This document shows positions 1 to 7,055 of a stretch of 26,857 nucleotides of DNA, piece after piece. Origin of the DNA: an uncultured Oscillospiraceae bacterium (GTDB taxonomy: Bacteria > Bacillota > Clostridia > Oscillospirales > Oscillospiraceae); contig CAKTMW010000024.1 in assembly GCA_934574095.1 (NCBI GenBank), positions 1 through 26,857 of the forward strand, in the 5' to 3' direction. The notes below the pieces were generated by a model that saw only the letters and a program-made list of their open reading frames with translations, searched no databases and was not told the DNA's origin. The first letter of the stretch is position 1. Each line of letters starts with the position of its first letter. The position numbers and the translations under genes are program-made.

Positions 1-18
1 CCCCCCCCCCCCCCCCCC
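1..18. repeat. 18-base C homopolymer at the window edge
   Basis: The window opens with eighteen consecutive C. Nothing biological is seen in it. Homopolymer G/C at the very end of an assembled sequence is typical of dark-cycle poly-G read artefacts of two-colour sequencers, so this is probably a contig end rather than genomic sequence (inference). Confidence 0.7.
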
Positions 19-43
19 ACTTCTGCAGAAAAGAAGAAAAAAT

Positions 44-688
44 TTACGACAATGTGCTGCTGTCCACGTTAAAATGGGGCATGGACCATGTCCAGACCAT
101 ATTGCTGACGGTGTCCACAAGGCCCTTCTTTACCGCGTCGATAATGGTATTGGCCCGCTGGACATTGACCTGCCAGTCGATCTCCCGGCCCAGGTGGTTG
201 TAATAGTAGGCCAGGCAGAGCCGGTCAAAGTCGCTGTTGAAGGAGGCGGTGTACACCTTGTTTTCCGTAGCGGTGACAAAGCAGCGCTGAAAGTCCAGAA
301 TGGCGAAAATGCGTTCCCGGTCCGTGCCGCGGCGGATGGCCTCCTGCAAAACGGCGAGCTTATCCGCCATAGAGGCCAGCAGCACGTCGGTCTTTTGATA
401 TTTCAGGCACAGAAGATAGGCGCCGACGATCCAGGTATTGATGGTATCCACCAACTCGCGGTATAATTCCGGTGTGATATCGATCACGTACATACCTGCG
501 TTGGGGCGGCTCTCCACCAGCCGGTCCTTTACCAGAAGAGTCATCGCTTCACGGAGAGGGGAGTTGCTTACGCCCTGCTCCTTGGCAATCACATCGATAT
601 TCAGATGTGTTCCCGGAGGGTACACACCGTCCAGAATACGCTGCTTTAGGGTCATATAGAGCTGCTGCCGGATCGTCATAACTGCCAT
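44..688 (-). CDS. GntR family transcriptional regulator (FCD-like, divergent)
   Basis: This 214-residue protein has an N-terminal winged helix-turn-helix of the GntR family: residues about 4-70 include RQQLYMTLKQRILDGVYPPG and then EQGVSNSPLREAMTLLVKDRLV, the classic GntR recognition helix pattern. The remaining 140 residues are all-helical and match the FCD effector domain in size. The usual FCD metal ligands are not obvious: the D-x-x-x-H motif appears as DFQRCF, so the effector pocket is divergent. The start at 688 is chosen because GGAAAGGAAG lies 8 nt upstream; an earlier in-frame ATG at 736 lies only about 10 nt from the predicted transcription start and lacks a ribosome site. It is divergent from the symporter operon at 1006, whose promoter carries palindromes this protein probably binds. 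The effector may be the symporter's substrate (inference). Confidence 0.88.
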   Translation of the reverse strand: MAVMTIRQQLYMTLKQRILDGVYPPGTHLNIDVIAKEQGVSNSPLREAMTLLVKDRLVESRPNAGMYVIDITPELYRELVDTINTWIVGAYLLCLKYQKTDVLLASMADKLAVLQEAIRRGTDRERIFAILDFQRCFVTATENKVYTASFNSDFDRLCLAYYYNHLGREIDWQVNVQRANTIIDAVKKGLVDTVSNMVWTWSMPHFNVDSSTLS

Positions 689-752
689 GTGTGAGGCTTC
701 CTTTCCCGATACAGAATGACTTCTGCTGAAAATCAAATCATTTTAAGTAAAT

Positions 753-781
753 ATTATAACTGATTGTTGTATTTTTGTCAA
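753..781 (-). promoter_or_regulatory. Consensus sigma-A promoter of the GntR gene
   Basis: On the minus strand TTGACA (781-776) is followed after exactly 17 bp by TATAAT (758-753), a full match to both consensus hexamers. It points at the regulator starting at 688 and gives a leader of about 58 nt. No operator palindrome overlaps it, so autoregulation is not visible. Confidence 0.85.
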
Positions 782-910
782 ATTAACAGTGTGCCATCAA
801 TTCGCAACGGAAAGAGCAATTTTTGGCGAGGGAGAGATGCGCACATGCTGCGCCAAGTCCATTGTCAATCGATGGCGGAGGCAGAAAAGACAAAAAAGAA
901 AAGATACCTC

Positions 911-939
911 TTGACAAATCATGCATGATGCACTATCAT
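911..939 (+). promoter_or_regulatory. Promoter of the symporter/cyclodeaminase operon
   Basis: TTGACA (911-916), a 17-bp spacer and TATCAT (934-939) form a strong sigma-A promoter. The spacer is almost wholly filled by the first operator palindrome, so a bound repressor would block RNA polymerase. The start of transcription should fall near 946, giving a leader of about 60 nt before the ATG at 1006. Confidence 0.85.
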
Positions 940-965
940 AAATACATAAATCGTGCATGATGCGC
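916..965. promoter_or_regulatory. Tandem palindromic operators, likely GntR sites
   Basis: AAATCATGCATGATGCAC (916-933) is repeated as AAATCGTGCATGATGCGC (948-965), 16 of 18 identical and 32 bp apart, i.e. three helical turns. The first copy contains a perfect 12-bp palindrome ATCATGCATGAT (918-929); the second has one mismatch. One copy sits between -35 and -10, the other on the predicted start of transcription. This is a standard repressor layout. Assignment to the adjacent GntR protein is inference from divergent location. Confidence 0.75.
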
Positions 966-1005
966 GATGCGTCGACGTAAATCAAAACATGAAAGGGATG
1001 AGAAA

Positions 1006-2427
1006 ATGACCTCCAAAGCTTTGATTACTGTCACAGCAACGCTGGCGATCCTGGCAGCGAGCTTTTTGCTGTCGCTTCTTGTCAGCCGCAGGGGACGAAA
1101 GGCCGCCGCCGGAAGCGCCAATGACGACTGGAACATCGGCGGGCGGAGCCTGCCGCTCTATGTGGTCATCGGCACCCAGTTTGCCAGCGCAATGGGCGGC
1201 GGCGTACTGGTCGGCCAGGTAGGCAACGCCTATAATAACGGTCTTGCCATGCTGATCTATTCCTTCTTTGCGGTGACGCCGTTTCTGATCTATATGCTGA
1301 TCGGAAACTGGATACGCGAAAACGAGTTTGAGACCATCCCCGATATGCTGGGCAGCTTCTGCGGCGACGACCGCTTCGTCCGTGTGCTGTCCTCGATCCT
1401 GACGATCCTTGTCCCCTTTGGCTGGCTGATCTCCCAGCTGACGGCCTTCGCCAAAATCTACCGCGAGATCACCGGCATCCCGCTGGAGATTCTGATTATC
1501 GCCATGGCGGTCGTCAGCATCCTGTTCGTGATGCCCTCCGGCATGAAAACGGTGGCATGGACGGACTTCTTCTTTGCCTGCTTTATGATCGCAATGATGA
1601 TCGTCACCTTTATCTATGTGGCCAAAAACGGCGGCTCGCTCGGTGAAATCAAAGCGGTACTGCCGGAGCGGATCATCGGCTTCCCCAAGGGCTTTGTCAG
1701 CGTAGGCTGGACCACCATTTTTCTGTGGATATTCTCCACGGTGCCGGGCGGCATGACCAACCAGATGTACTTCCAGCGTATCTGCGCCATTAAGGAGAAA
1801 AAGCAGATCAATACGAGCCTGCTGATTACCTGCATCGTTACGCTCATCGCCCTGGGCTGGTCCTGCTATCTGGGCATGGGCATCCACGCCATGAACCCCG
1901 GCATCGAAGGTGAGAACGCCACAGGCTGGCTGCTGACGCAGCTTCCTATCGGTCTTATTGCTCTGTTTGCGGGTTTGATCGTGGCGACCATCATGTCCAC
2001 CATCAGCTCCGCGGCCCAGTCCGTGGTGGTCAATATCACCCACGACATCTATCAGCCTGCCCATCCTGAGGCCAGCGGTGAAAAGGTGCTGAAGCTGTCC
2101 CGTGTGCTGTCTGTGCTGGTGCTGGCGGTGGCCTGTGTGCTGTCCATCATCTTCCCCCATGTGCTCAATGCTATCGTCACCACCTATGCCTATTCCGCCG
2201 CAGGTCTTGCCACGCCCATGTACCTGGGCTACGCGCTGCGCAAGAAGAACATGGTCACCACCATGGGACTGCGGGCCAGCATGGTGTGCGGTATCCTGGG
2301 CTGTATCATCAGCACCTTGCTGAAATCCACGCTTCCCTATGTGATCTGGGGCATTCTGGCCTCCGTGATCGCGCTGTTTCTGGTCAGCGCTTTGACCAGA
2401 AAGCCGGAAAAGACCATCCAGGGCTGA
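1006..2427 (+). CDS. Sodium:solute symporter family protein (SSS)
   Basis: A 473-residue, very hydrophobic protein with about 12-13 membrane segments, in the size range of the SSS family (PutP/SglT fold). Family features seen: WNIGGRSLPLYVVIGTQFAS near the N-terminus (SSS proteins carry xxAGRSLxxWxxG here), GMKTVAWTDFFFACFMI in the middle, and IMSTISSAAQSVVVNITHDIY, matching the conserved MSTLSSxxNSxxT-D segment that forms the sodium site. The start is 1006 because GGGATGAG lies just upstream; an in-frame ATG at 967 would put a hydrophilic RRRK tail in front and overlaps the operator. It probably imports a small organic or amino acid with sodium at the cytoplasmic membrane. The next gene, a cyclodeaminase family enzyme 51 bp downstream, suggests an amino or imino acid substrate (inference). 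Confidence 0.9.
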   Translation: MTSKALITVTATLAILAASFLLSLLVSRRGRKAAAGSANDDWNIGGRSLPLYVVIGTQFASAMGGGVLVGQVGNAYNNGLAMLIYSFFAVTPFLIYMLIGNWIRENEFETIPDMLGSFCGDDRFVRVLSSILTILVPFGWLISQLTAFAKIYREITGIPLEILIIAMAVVSILFVMPSGMKTVAWTDFFFACFMIAMMIVTFIYVAKNGGSLGEIKAVLPERIIGFPKGFVSVGWTTIFLWIFSTVPGGMTNQMYFQRICAIKEKKQINTSLLITCIVTLIALGWSCYLGMGIHAMNPGIEGENATGWLLTQLPIGLIALFAGLIVATIMSTISSAAQSVVVNITHDIYQPAHPEASGEKVLKLSRVLSVLVLAVACVLSIIFPHVLNAIVTTYAYSAAGLATPMYLGYALRKKNMVTTMGLRASMVCGILGCIISTLLKSTLPYVIWGILASVIALFLVSALTRKPEKTIQG

Positions 2428-2478
2428 ACCGGCTGCCAAGACACCCATCCACCATATCGTTATAAAGGAGTGTATACT

Positions 2479-3477
2479 ATGGAACACAAGACTTTGCTTC
2501 TGAACCAGGCGGATATCAACAGCCTCGTTACCATGAAGGACATTGTAGAGATCGTGGACAAGACCTTTGTCGGCTTTGGCGAGGGCACCACCATCAACCC
2601 CACCAAAGTCAACCTGGATTTGGGAGAGACCGCCTCCTATCCTCCGTACCACGGCTTCATGAACGCCATGCCCGCCTATATCGGCTGGGAGGATATTGCC
2701 GGTATCAAGTGGGCCGGAGGTTTCCTGGGCAAGCGCCGTGAGATGGGCCTGCCCTATGTGACCGCCATGATCCTGCTGATCGACCCCACCATCGGCGAAT
2801 TCAAGTGCGTCATGGACGGTGCGCTGATTACCAACCTCCGCACCGGCGCCCAGGCCGCCGTGGCTGCCAAGTATATGTTCCCCGGCAAGAAGGAGATCAC
2901 CATCGGCCTGTACGGCGCGGGTATGCAGGGCCATATGCAGACCCTGGCCTTTGCCGAACTGTTTGACATCACAGAGCTGCGGGTCTATGACCTGTATCCC
3001 GCCGCCGCCGAGAAGTTCAAGGAGGACATGAAGGACGTGGTCAAGGGTGACATCATCGTCTGCGCTGACCCCAAGGACGCCTCCATCGGCGACGTGGTGG
3101 TGGGCTTTACCCAGTCCAAGGACAAGTACATCAAGGATGAGTGGATCAAGCCCGGACAGATCGTGTTCCCCATGGGCTCCTATACCGAGTGCGAGGATGC
3201 GCTGCTGCTGAACGCCGACAAGATCATCGTGGACCATGTGGGCCAGTGTATGCACCGCGGCGCGCTGCACGATGTGGTGGCCGACGGCAAGCTCCATGAG
3301 GAGGATATCTATGCCACCATCGGCGATGTGGCCGTTGGCAGAAAGACCACGGACGCCGCCAACGAACGGATCGTCTGCATCCCCATCGGCACCGGCGCCA
3401 TGGATATTGCCGTGGCCGGTATCGTCTACAAGCGGGCCCTGGAGAAGGGGCTGGGCGGCACCTTTGCATTCCTGTAA
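2479..3477 (+). CDS. Ornithine cyclodeaminase / mu-crystallin family protein
   Basis: A 332-residue NAD(P)-dependent enzyme of the OCD/mu-crystallin family, whose members include ornithine cyclodeaminase, pyrroline-2-carboxylate and other ketimine reductases, archaeal alanine dehydrogenase and opine-type dehydrogenases. Seen: substrate-side KWAGG (Lys78), the hallmark LITNLRTGAQAAVAA (Arg121-Thr122) and a Rossmann glycine motif GLYGAGMQGH at about 143-152. The C-terminus closes with GTGAMDIAVAGIVYKRALEKGLG, also typical. The ATG at 2479 has AAGGAG 8 nt upstream; the GTG at 2470 lies inside that ribosome site. It is cotranscribed with the symporter. The specific reaction cannot be settled from sequence alone; a ketimine or cyclic imino acid reaction on the imported compound is the simplest guess. 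Confidence 0.9.
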   Translation: MEHKTLLLNQADINSLVTMKDIVEIVDKTFVGFGEGTTINPTKVNLDLGETASYPPYHGFMNAMPAYIGWEDIAGIKWAGGFLGKRREMGLPYVTAMILLIDPTIGEFKCVMDGALITNLRTGAQAAVAAKYMFPGKKEITIGLYGAGMQGHMQTLAFAELFDITELRVYDLYPAAAEKFKEDMKDVVKGDIIVCADPKDASIGDVVVGFTQSKDKYIKDEWIKPGQIVFPMGSYTECEDALLLNADKIIVDHVGQCMHRGALHDVVADGKLHEEDIYATIGDVAVGRKTTDAANERIVCIPIGTGAMDIAVAGIVYKRALEKGLGGTFAFL

Positions 3478-3527
3478 GGCTTCCATAATATTCCTCGTTT
3501 TGTTCCATTGTTCCGGGGAATGTCAAC

Positions 3528-3566
3528 AAAGCGCAAGACGGCGGATTTTCCGCCGTCTTGCGCTTT
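3528..3566. terminator. Bidirectional terminator between converging genes
   Basis: An 18-bp perfect stem (3528-3545 with 3549-3566) and a 3-nt loop, with A and T runs at the two stem bases. It ends both the plus-strand cyclodeaminase operon and the minus-strand hsp20 gene. Confidence 0.88.
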
Positions 3567-3594
3567 ATGCAGTGTATTGAATTGGAGAAGAGAA

Positions 3595-4035
3595 TTACTC
3601 GATGGAGATCGAAGAGCTCTTGGGCAGCTTCTTGGCAGCCTTGGGGACGCTGATCTGCAGGATGCCGCTTTCAAACTTGGCGCTGATCTGGTCAGGCTCC
3701 ACATCCTCGCCTACGTAGAAGCTGCGGCTACAGGCACCGGCGTAGCGCTCCTGACGGATGTACTTGCCCTTCTTGTCGCTCTCGCTCTTGTCCAGACCCT
3801 TGGCGGCCTGAATGGTCAGGCAGCCGTTCTTCAGGTCAATGCTGACCTCGTCCTTCTTGAAGCCGGGCAGGTCGATGTCCAGCTCATAGGAGTCCTCCGT
3901 CTCGCGGACGTCGGTCTTCATCAGGTTCTTGGCATGCTTGCCGTACAGCGGATCGCGGCCCTGAGGAACCATCATGCCGAAAGGATCAGAAAAGAAATCA
4001 TCAAACAGATTTTCACCAAAAATGCTAGGCAACAT
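3595..4035 (-). CDS. Hsp20/alpha-crystallin small heat-shock protein
   Basis: A 146-residue small heat-shock chaperone. The variable N-terminus (FGENLFDDFFSDPFGMM) resembles clostridial Hsp18/Hsp20 proteins. The alpha-crystallin domain runs from about 40 to 130: KTDVRETEDSYELDIDLPGF, then KNGCLTIQA and FESGILQISVPK, the conserved G-x-L strand. A short C-terminal tail with an ISIE motif follows (I-x-I type anchor for oligomer assembly). It acts in the cytoplasm by holding unfolding proteins. The start has TGGAGGT 8 nt upstream. It stands alone, controlled by a CIRCE-type operator at 4178-4204. Confidence 0.95.
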   Translation of the reverse strand: MLPSIFGENLFDDFFSDPFGMMVPQGRDPLYGKHAKNLMKTDVRETEDSYELDIDLPGFKKDEVSIDLKNGCLTIQAAKGLDKSESDKKGKYIRQERYAGACSRSFYVGEDVEPDQISAKFESGILQISVPKAAKKLPKSSSISIE

Positions 4036-4059
4036 AAGTCATAACCTCCATTCATTTTC

Positions 4060-4077
4060 CCGGCGGCGTTCCGCCGG
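4060..4077 (-). other. Stable GC hairpin in the hsp20 leader
   Basis: CCGGCGG-CGTT-CCGCCGG forms a 7-bp all-GC stem in the predicted leader of about 120 nt, ending 9 bases before the ribosome site. It does not cover the ribosome site. A role in RNA stability is possible, but a melting thermosensor is unlikely given its stability. Confidence 0.5.
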
Positions 4078-4162
4078 CGAAACTCTGTTACCATGACAGA
4101 TACGATGTATTTTTGATCTCCGGTGGGGGAGCTTTCTTTGCCCTCCCTCAAGGATCGGCTTT

Positions 4163-4190
4163 ATTATAACGCAGATTTTAGCACTGTCAA
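4163..4190 (-). promoter_or_regulatory. hsp20 promoter
   Basis: On the minus strand TTGACA (4190-4185), a 16-bp spacer and TATAAT (4168-4163). The -35 lies inside the CIRCE element, so HrcA binding would exclude RNA polymerase. Confidence 0.85.
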
Positions 4191-4204
4191 TAGGAGAGTG
4201 CTAA
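4178..4204. promoter_or_regulatory. CIRCE element (HrcA operator)
   Basis: TTAGCACTG, nine bases, GAGTGCTAA. The consensus is TTAGCACTC-N9-GAGTGCTAA, so there is only one mismatch in 18 defined bases and the spacer is exactly nine. HrcA represses class I heat-shock genes at such sites; finding it on an hsp20 gene is less usual than on groESL or dnaK but is known in some clostridia. hrcA itself is not in the window. Confidence 0.93.
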
Positions 4205-4338
4205 TGTTCACAAAACATCCGAAGTTCGTTCACAAAATATGCAATTTTTCCCGGAGAGGCCGGAGCGGGGCGGGAAGGGGGAGCACTTTGCACAATTTCC
4301 GGTCGTTTCTTTAGAGGGAAATATGGCAGGAAAAGGGG

Positions 4339-4367
4339 TTGTTTTCGGCAAAATGCCGTGATATACT
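4339..4367 (+). promoter_or_regulatory. Promoter of the MATE transporter gene
   Basis: TTGTTT (4339-4344), a 17-bp spacer and TATACT (4362-4367), about 43 bp before the start codon. The -10 is good, the -35 fair. Confidence 0.65.
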
Positions 4368-4409
4368 GTCCGAACGCATACGGAATTTTTATAAAAGGAG
4401 GGCGCGGCT

Positions 4410-5762
4410 ATGGCACGGGAAAAGCGCGTCATCGAAATGACCACAGGCTCACTGTGGAAGAATATCCTGCTGTTCAGTCTGCCGCTGATGCTGACGCAGG
4501 TGCTGGAGGTACTGTTTAACCTCAGCGACGTGGCCATCGCGGGAAAGTTCGCCGACTACCGGGCGCTGGGCGCGGTGGGCTCCACCACGCTGCTGGTGTC
4601 GCTGTTTACGGGACTGCTGATCGGTATCGGCAGCGGCGTCAATGTGGCGGTGGCCCGTGGCCTAGGCCTGCGGGATGGGGAGCAGGTGGAAAAGACCGTC
4701 CACACCTCATTCCTGATTTGCGCGGCGGCGGGCGTTGCCCTGCTGCTGATCTGCAATCTGCTGGCCCGGCCCATGCTGGCGCTGCTGAACACCAAGCCGG
4801 AGCTGATCGACGGCGCGACACTGTATTTGAAAACCTACGCCTTCGGCATGCCCGCCATGGCGCTTTATAACTTCGGCAACGGCGTGCTCAGCGCCACCGG
4901 CGATACCAAGCGGCCCCTCATCTACCTGTCCTTGGCAGGTGTGGTAAACGTGGCGCTGAACCTGTTCTTCGTCATCAGGTGCCACATGGCGGCGGACGGC
5001 GTGGCGCTGGCCAGCGTCATCGCCCAGTGCCTGTCGGCACTGCTGATCGTGTTGCACCTGCTGCGGCGGGGCGACGAGTGCCGTCTCAGCTGGCGGAAGC
5101 TGCGGTTTCACCCTCAGGCCAGCCGCCGTGTGCTGGCCATCGGCATTCCCACCGGCTTGCAGAACGCCATTTTCGCCATTGCCAACCTGTTTGTGCAGGT
5201 GGGCGTCAACTCCTTTGACGCGGTGATGGTGTCCGGCAACTCCGCCGCCGCCAACGCCGACACCCTGATCTTCAATATGATGGCTGCCTTCTACACCGCC
5301 TGCGCCACCTTCGGCAGCCGCAACTGGGGCGCCGGCAACAACGACCGCATTCTGAAGAGCTACCGCATCAGCATGTGCTACGCCGCCGTCGTGGGCGGTG
5401 TGGCGGGCGGCTTGCTGCTGCTGTTCGGCCGGGAGTTTCTGTCCCTGTTTGCCAACGAGCCGGAGGTCATCGACGCGGGTATGCAGCGTCTGCGGATCAT
5501 GGGATTCTCCTTTGTGGTGGCTCCGTGGATGGATGCCAGCATCGCCGCGTCCCGCAGTATCGGCCGCAGCGTGGCGCCCACCATTATCGTGATTTTGGGT
5601 TCCTGTGTGTTCCGGGTCATCTGGGTGTATACCATCTTCGCCTATTTCAAGACCATTCCGTCTTTGTATCTGCTGTATATTTTCTCCTGGGCCATTACCG
5701 GCACGGCGGAGTACTTCTACTTCCGCGCCAGCTACCGCAAGCACGTGCTGCGGGGCGCGTAG
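4410..5762 (+). CDS. MATE family efflux transporter
   Basis: A 450-residue polytopic membrane protein with about 12 helices, the usual MATE length. The opening RVIEMTTGSLWKNILLFSLPLMLTQ and the following LFNLSDVAIAGKFADYRALGAVGST are textbook for bacterial NorM/DinF-like MATE proteins, as are GNGVLSATGDTKRPLIYL and IGIPTGLQNAIFAIANLFVQ at the start of the second half. It should export cationic drugs or metabolites in exchange for sodium or protons. AAGGAGGG lies 7 nt before the ATG. It is a single-gene unit with its own promoter; nothing shows the substrate. Confidence 0.93.
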   Translation: MAREKRVIEMTTGSLWKNILLFSLPLMLTQVLEVLFNLSDVAIAGKFADYRALGAVGSTTLLVSLFTGLLIGIGSGVNVAVARGLGLRDGEQVEKTVHTSFLICAAAGVALLLICNLLARPMLALLNTKPELIDGATLYLKTYAFGMPAMALYNFGNGVLSATGDTKRPLIYLSLAGVVNVALNLFFVIRCHMAADGVALASVIAQCLSALLIVLHLLRRGDECRLSWRKLRFHPQASRRVLAIGIPTGLQNAIFAIANLFVQVGVNSFDAVMVSGNSAAANADTLIFNMMAAFYTACATFGSRNWGAGNNDRILKSYRISMCYAAVVGGVAGGLLLLFGREFLSLFANEPEVIDAGMQRLRIMGFSFVVAPWMDASIAASRSIGRSVAPTIIVILGSCVFRVIWVYTIFAYFKTIPSLYLLYIFSWAITGTAEYFYFRASYRKHVLRGA

Positions 5763-5797
5763 CATTACATAAAATAATTGGTGTACCGTGCGGGCGT

Positions 5798-5947
5798 CCC
5801 TTGCCTCTCCCTTCGGGAGAGGTGGCCGAGCGCAGCGAGGACGGAGAGGGAAAACGCGGAATGTTCTCAAGTTGATCTTATTATTAAAGGCGGCAAACCC
5901 CTCTCAGTCACCTGCGGTGACAGCTCTCCCAAAGGGAGAGCCAAGGG
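5798..5947. repeat. 150-bp MITE-like repeat with terminal inverted repeats
   Basis: CCCTTGCCTCTCCCTT at the left (5798-5813) and AAGGGAGAGCCAAGGG at the right (5932-5947) are inverted repeats matching at 15 of 16 positions. Inside are two hairpins: CTCTCCC-TTC-GGGAGAG and GTCACC-TGC-GGTGAC (5907-5921). TGTACC flanks it on both sides (5782-5787, 5950-5955), which could be a target duplication or chance. No protein is encoded. Very similar GC-rich hairpin repeats are, from memory, abundant between genes in Oscillospiraceae genomes; copy number cannot be seen here. Confidence 0.75.
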
Positions 5948-5984
5948 CCTGTACCCTGTTACATAGTAGTATGTTGCTATGAGA

Positions 5985-6016
5985 AATGGAGCGTATCGAT
6001 ACCGATACGCTCCATT
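5985..6016. terminator. Terminator-like hairpin after the MscS gene
   Basis: AATGGAGCGTATCG, loop ATAC, and its perfect 14-bp complement. It lies 42 bp past the stop of the minus-strand MscS gene. There is no long T run, so termination strength is uncertain. Confidence 0.6.
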
Positions 6017-6057
6017 CACTGTTTTATGACCACCCGGCATTCAGCCGGGACAGCTTT

Positions 6058-6876
6058 TTATTTCTCTATCACATGTACATTCAAATGGTCGTAGGTCATT
6101 TCCGCGCCGTGGCGGGCAAAGGCGTCCCGCAGGTTCTCATTCACCGCGAAGTACACATTCCAATAGTCTTCCACCGCTGCCCAGCAGCGGACGGAGTACT
6201 CGATGGAGCTGTTGCCGTAGTTCACCAACCGTACCTCCGGAGCGGGATCGTCCAATACGCCGGGTACGGCGGCCACTGCCTCAAGGCAGGCGGCCTTTAC
6301 CGCGTCGGTAGGGGCATCGTAGGAGGCGGTGACGTTGTGGACGATGCGCCGCCGCCCCAGAGTGGTGTAGTTCACCACCTTGGCTGAGGCCAGGGTCTTG
6401 TTGGGCTCCATGATGATCTGGCCGTCATAGGTCTCCAGCTTGGTGTGGTTCAGGGTGATCTCCCGAACGGTGCCCTCGGCTCCGTCCACGGCGATCACAT
6501 CGCCGATGCTGAAGGGGTGGGAGGACAGGATCACCAGCCCTCCGGCCACATTGCCCAGAATGTCCTCCGCCGCCAGCGTTACGCCCAATGTCAGCACCGA
6601 CATGATGGCCGTCAGCGATGTGGTGTTGATGCCCAGGGCGCCGGCGGTGATGATGGCTGTCAGCACATACAGCACTGCCTTCACGGAGGTGAGGGTGATC
6701 TTCCGCAGCCGGTCGTTGAGCTTCTGGGCACGGTTTAGCAGCCGTGTTACCAGCTTCATCACCAGCCGCACCACCACCAGACAGACCAGCAGCGTCAGAA
6801 TGGCCGACAGGATGTGCCCCACGGTAAACCCGCCCAAAGACGTATTCAGGATTTTGGAAACAGTCAATTCATCCAT
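6058..6876 (-). CDS. MscS-family small-conductance mechanosensitive channel
   Basis: A 272-residue protein with three membrane segments (about 19-41, 63-82, 86-108). The pore-lining third helix runs into the diagnostic ILGNVAGGLVILSSHPFSIGD, followed by the beta domain VIAVDGAEGTVREITLNHTKLETYDGQ with IMEPNKTL and the C-terminal mixed alpha/beta vestibule. Size and order match YnaI/MscS-type channels of bacteria. It releases solutes when membrane tension rises under hypo-osmotic shock. GGAGGGT lies 7 nt before the ATG. It is a monocistronic unit divergent from the ROK-like gene. Confidence 0.94.
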   Translation of the reverse strand: MDELTVSKILNTSLGGFTVGHILSAILTLLVCLVVVRLVMKLVTRLLNRAQKLNDRLRKITLTSVKAVLYVLTAIITAGALGINTTSLTAIMSVLTLGVTLAAEDILGNVAGGLVILSSHPFSIGDVIAVDGAEGTVREITLNHTKLETYDGQIIMEPNKTLASAKVVNYTTLGRRRIVHNVTASYDAPTDAVKAACLEAVAAVPGVLDDPAPEVRLVNYGNSSIEYSVRCWAAVEDYWNVYFAVNENLRDAFARHGAEMTYDHLNVHVIEK

Positions 6877-6911
6877 TGCGTGACCCTCCCGGTAAAAACG
6901 GTTATGTGTGC

Positions 6912-6940
6912 AGTATAGCAGGCTTGCCCCTGTTTTGCAA
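6912..6940 (-). promoter_or_regulatory. Promoter of the MscS gene
   Basis: On the minus strand TTGCAA (6940-6935), a 17-bp spacer, TATACT (6917-6912), 36 bp before the start codon. Confidence 0.75.
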
Positions 6941-6983
6941 ACCCTGCGCGAGATTTCACAGAAAGTTTACCGGCGGCTGCCTC

Positions 6984-7013
6984 TTGCCTTTTGGCGGCGA
7001 TTGGGTGTATGCT
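6984..7013 (+). promoter_or_regulatory. Possible promoter of the ROK-like gene
   Basis: TTGCCT (6984-6989), an 18-bp spacer and TATGCT (7008-7013), about 43 bp before the start. A moderate match. Confidence 0.5.
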
Positions 7014-7055
7014 ATCAGAAAAGAAACGGCGCACCGCCGGAGAGGAGCCGACGCC

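Larger units (their letters stand above)
689..1005. other. Divergent intergenic region (317 bp)
   Basis: No gene is seen here. It holds the GntR promoter (753-781), the symporter promoter with two operator copies (911-965), a small hairpin GCGCA-N5-TGCGC (839-853), and a possible degraded inverted-repeat pair at 793-806 and 862-875. The right arm of that pair resembles the arm of the perfect inverted repeat at 14813-14874. Confidence 0.7.
4036..4409. other. Divergent intergenic region hsp20 / MATE (374 bp)
   Basis: No gene is seen. It contains the hsp20 leader, hairpin, promoter and CIRCE (4036-4204), then about 130 bp without recognisable elements, then the MATE promoter (4339-4367). Confidence 0.7.

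Noticed and set aside
982..3486. 834-residue minus-strand open frame
   Set aside because: It is antisense to the symporter and cyclodeaminase genes; composition is His/Gly/Asp-rich, a typical shadow in high-GC DNA, with no ribosome site.
4410..4430. TGGCAC near the MATE start as a sigma-54 promoter
   Set aside because: No TTGC-type -12 element at the required spacing, and it lies inside the coding start.
5820..5850. tRNA-like GTGGCCGAG string
   Set aside because: No cloverleaf, anticodon arm or CCA-proximal TTCGA arm can be formed; it belongs to the repeat.
4707..5870. 387-residue minus-strand open frame
   Set aside because: Shadow of the MATE gene, of low-complexity His/Gln/Gly-rich composition.
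5801..5960. Small open frames (62-64 residues) in the repeat
   Set aside because: They are translations of the non-coding hairpin repeat, without ribosome sites.
5986..6387. 133-residue plus-strand open frame after the repeat
   Set aside because: It begins in a terminator-like hairpin and is antisense to the MscS gene.
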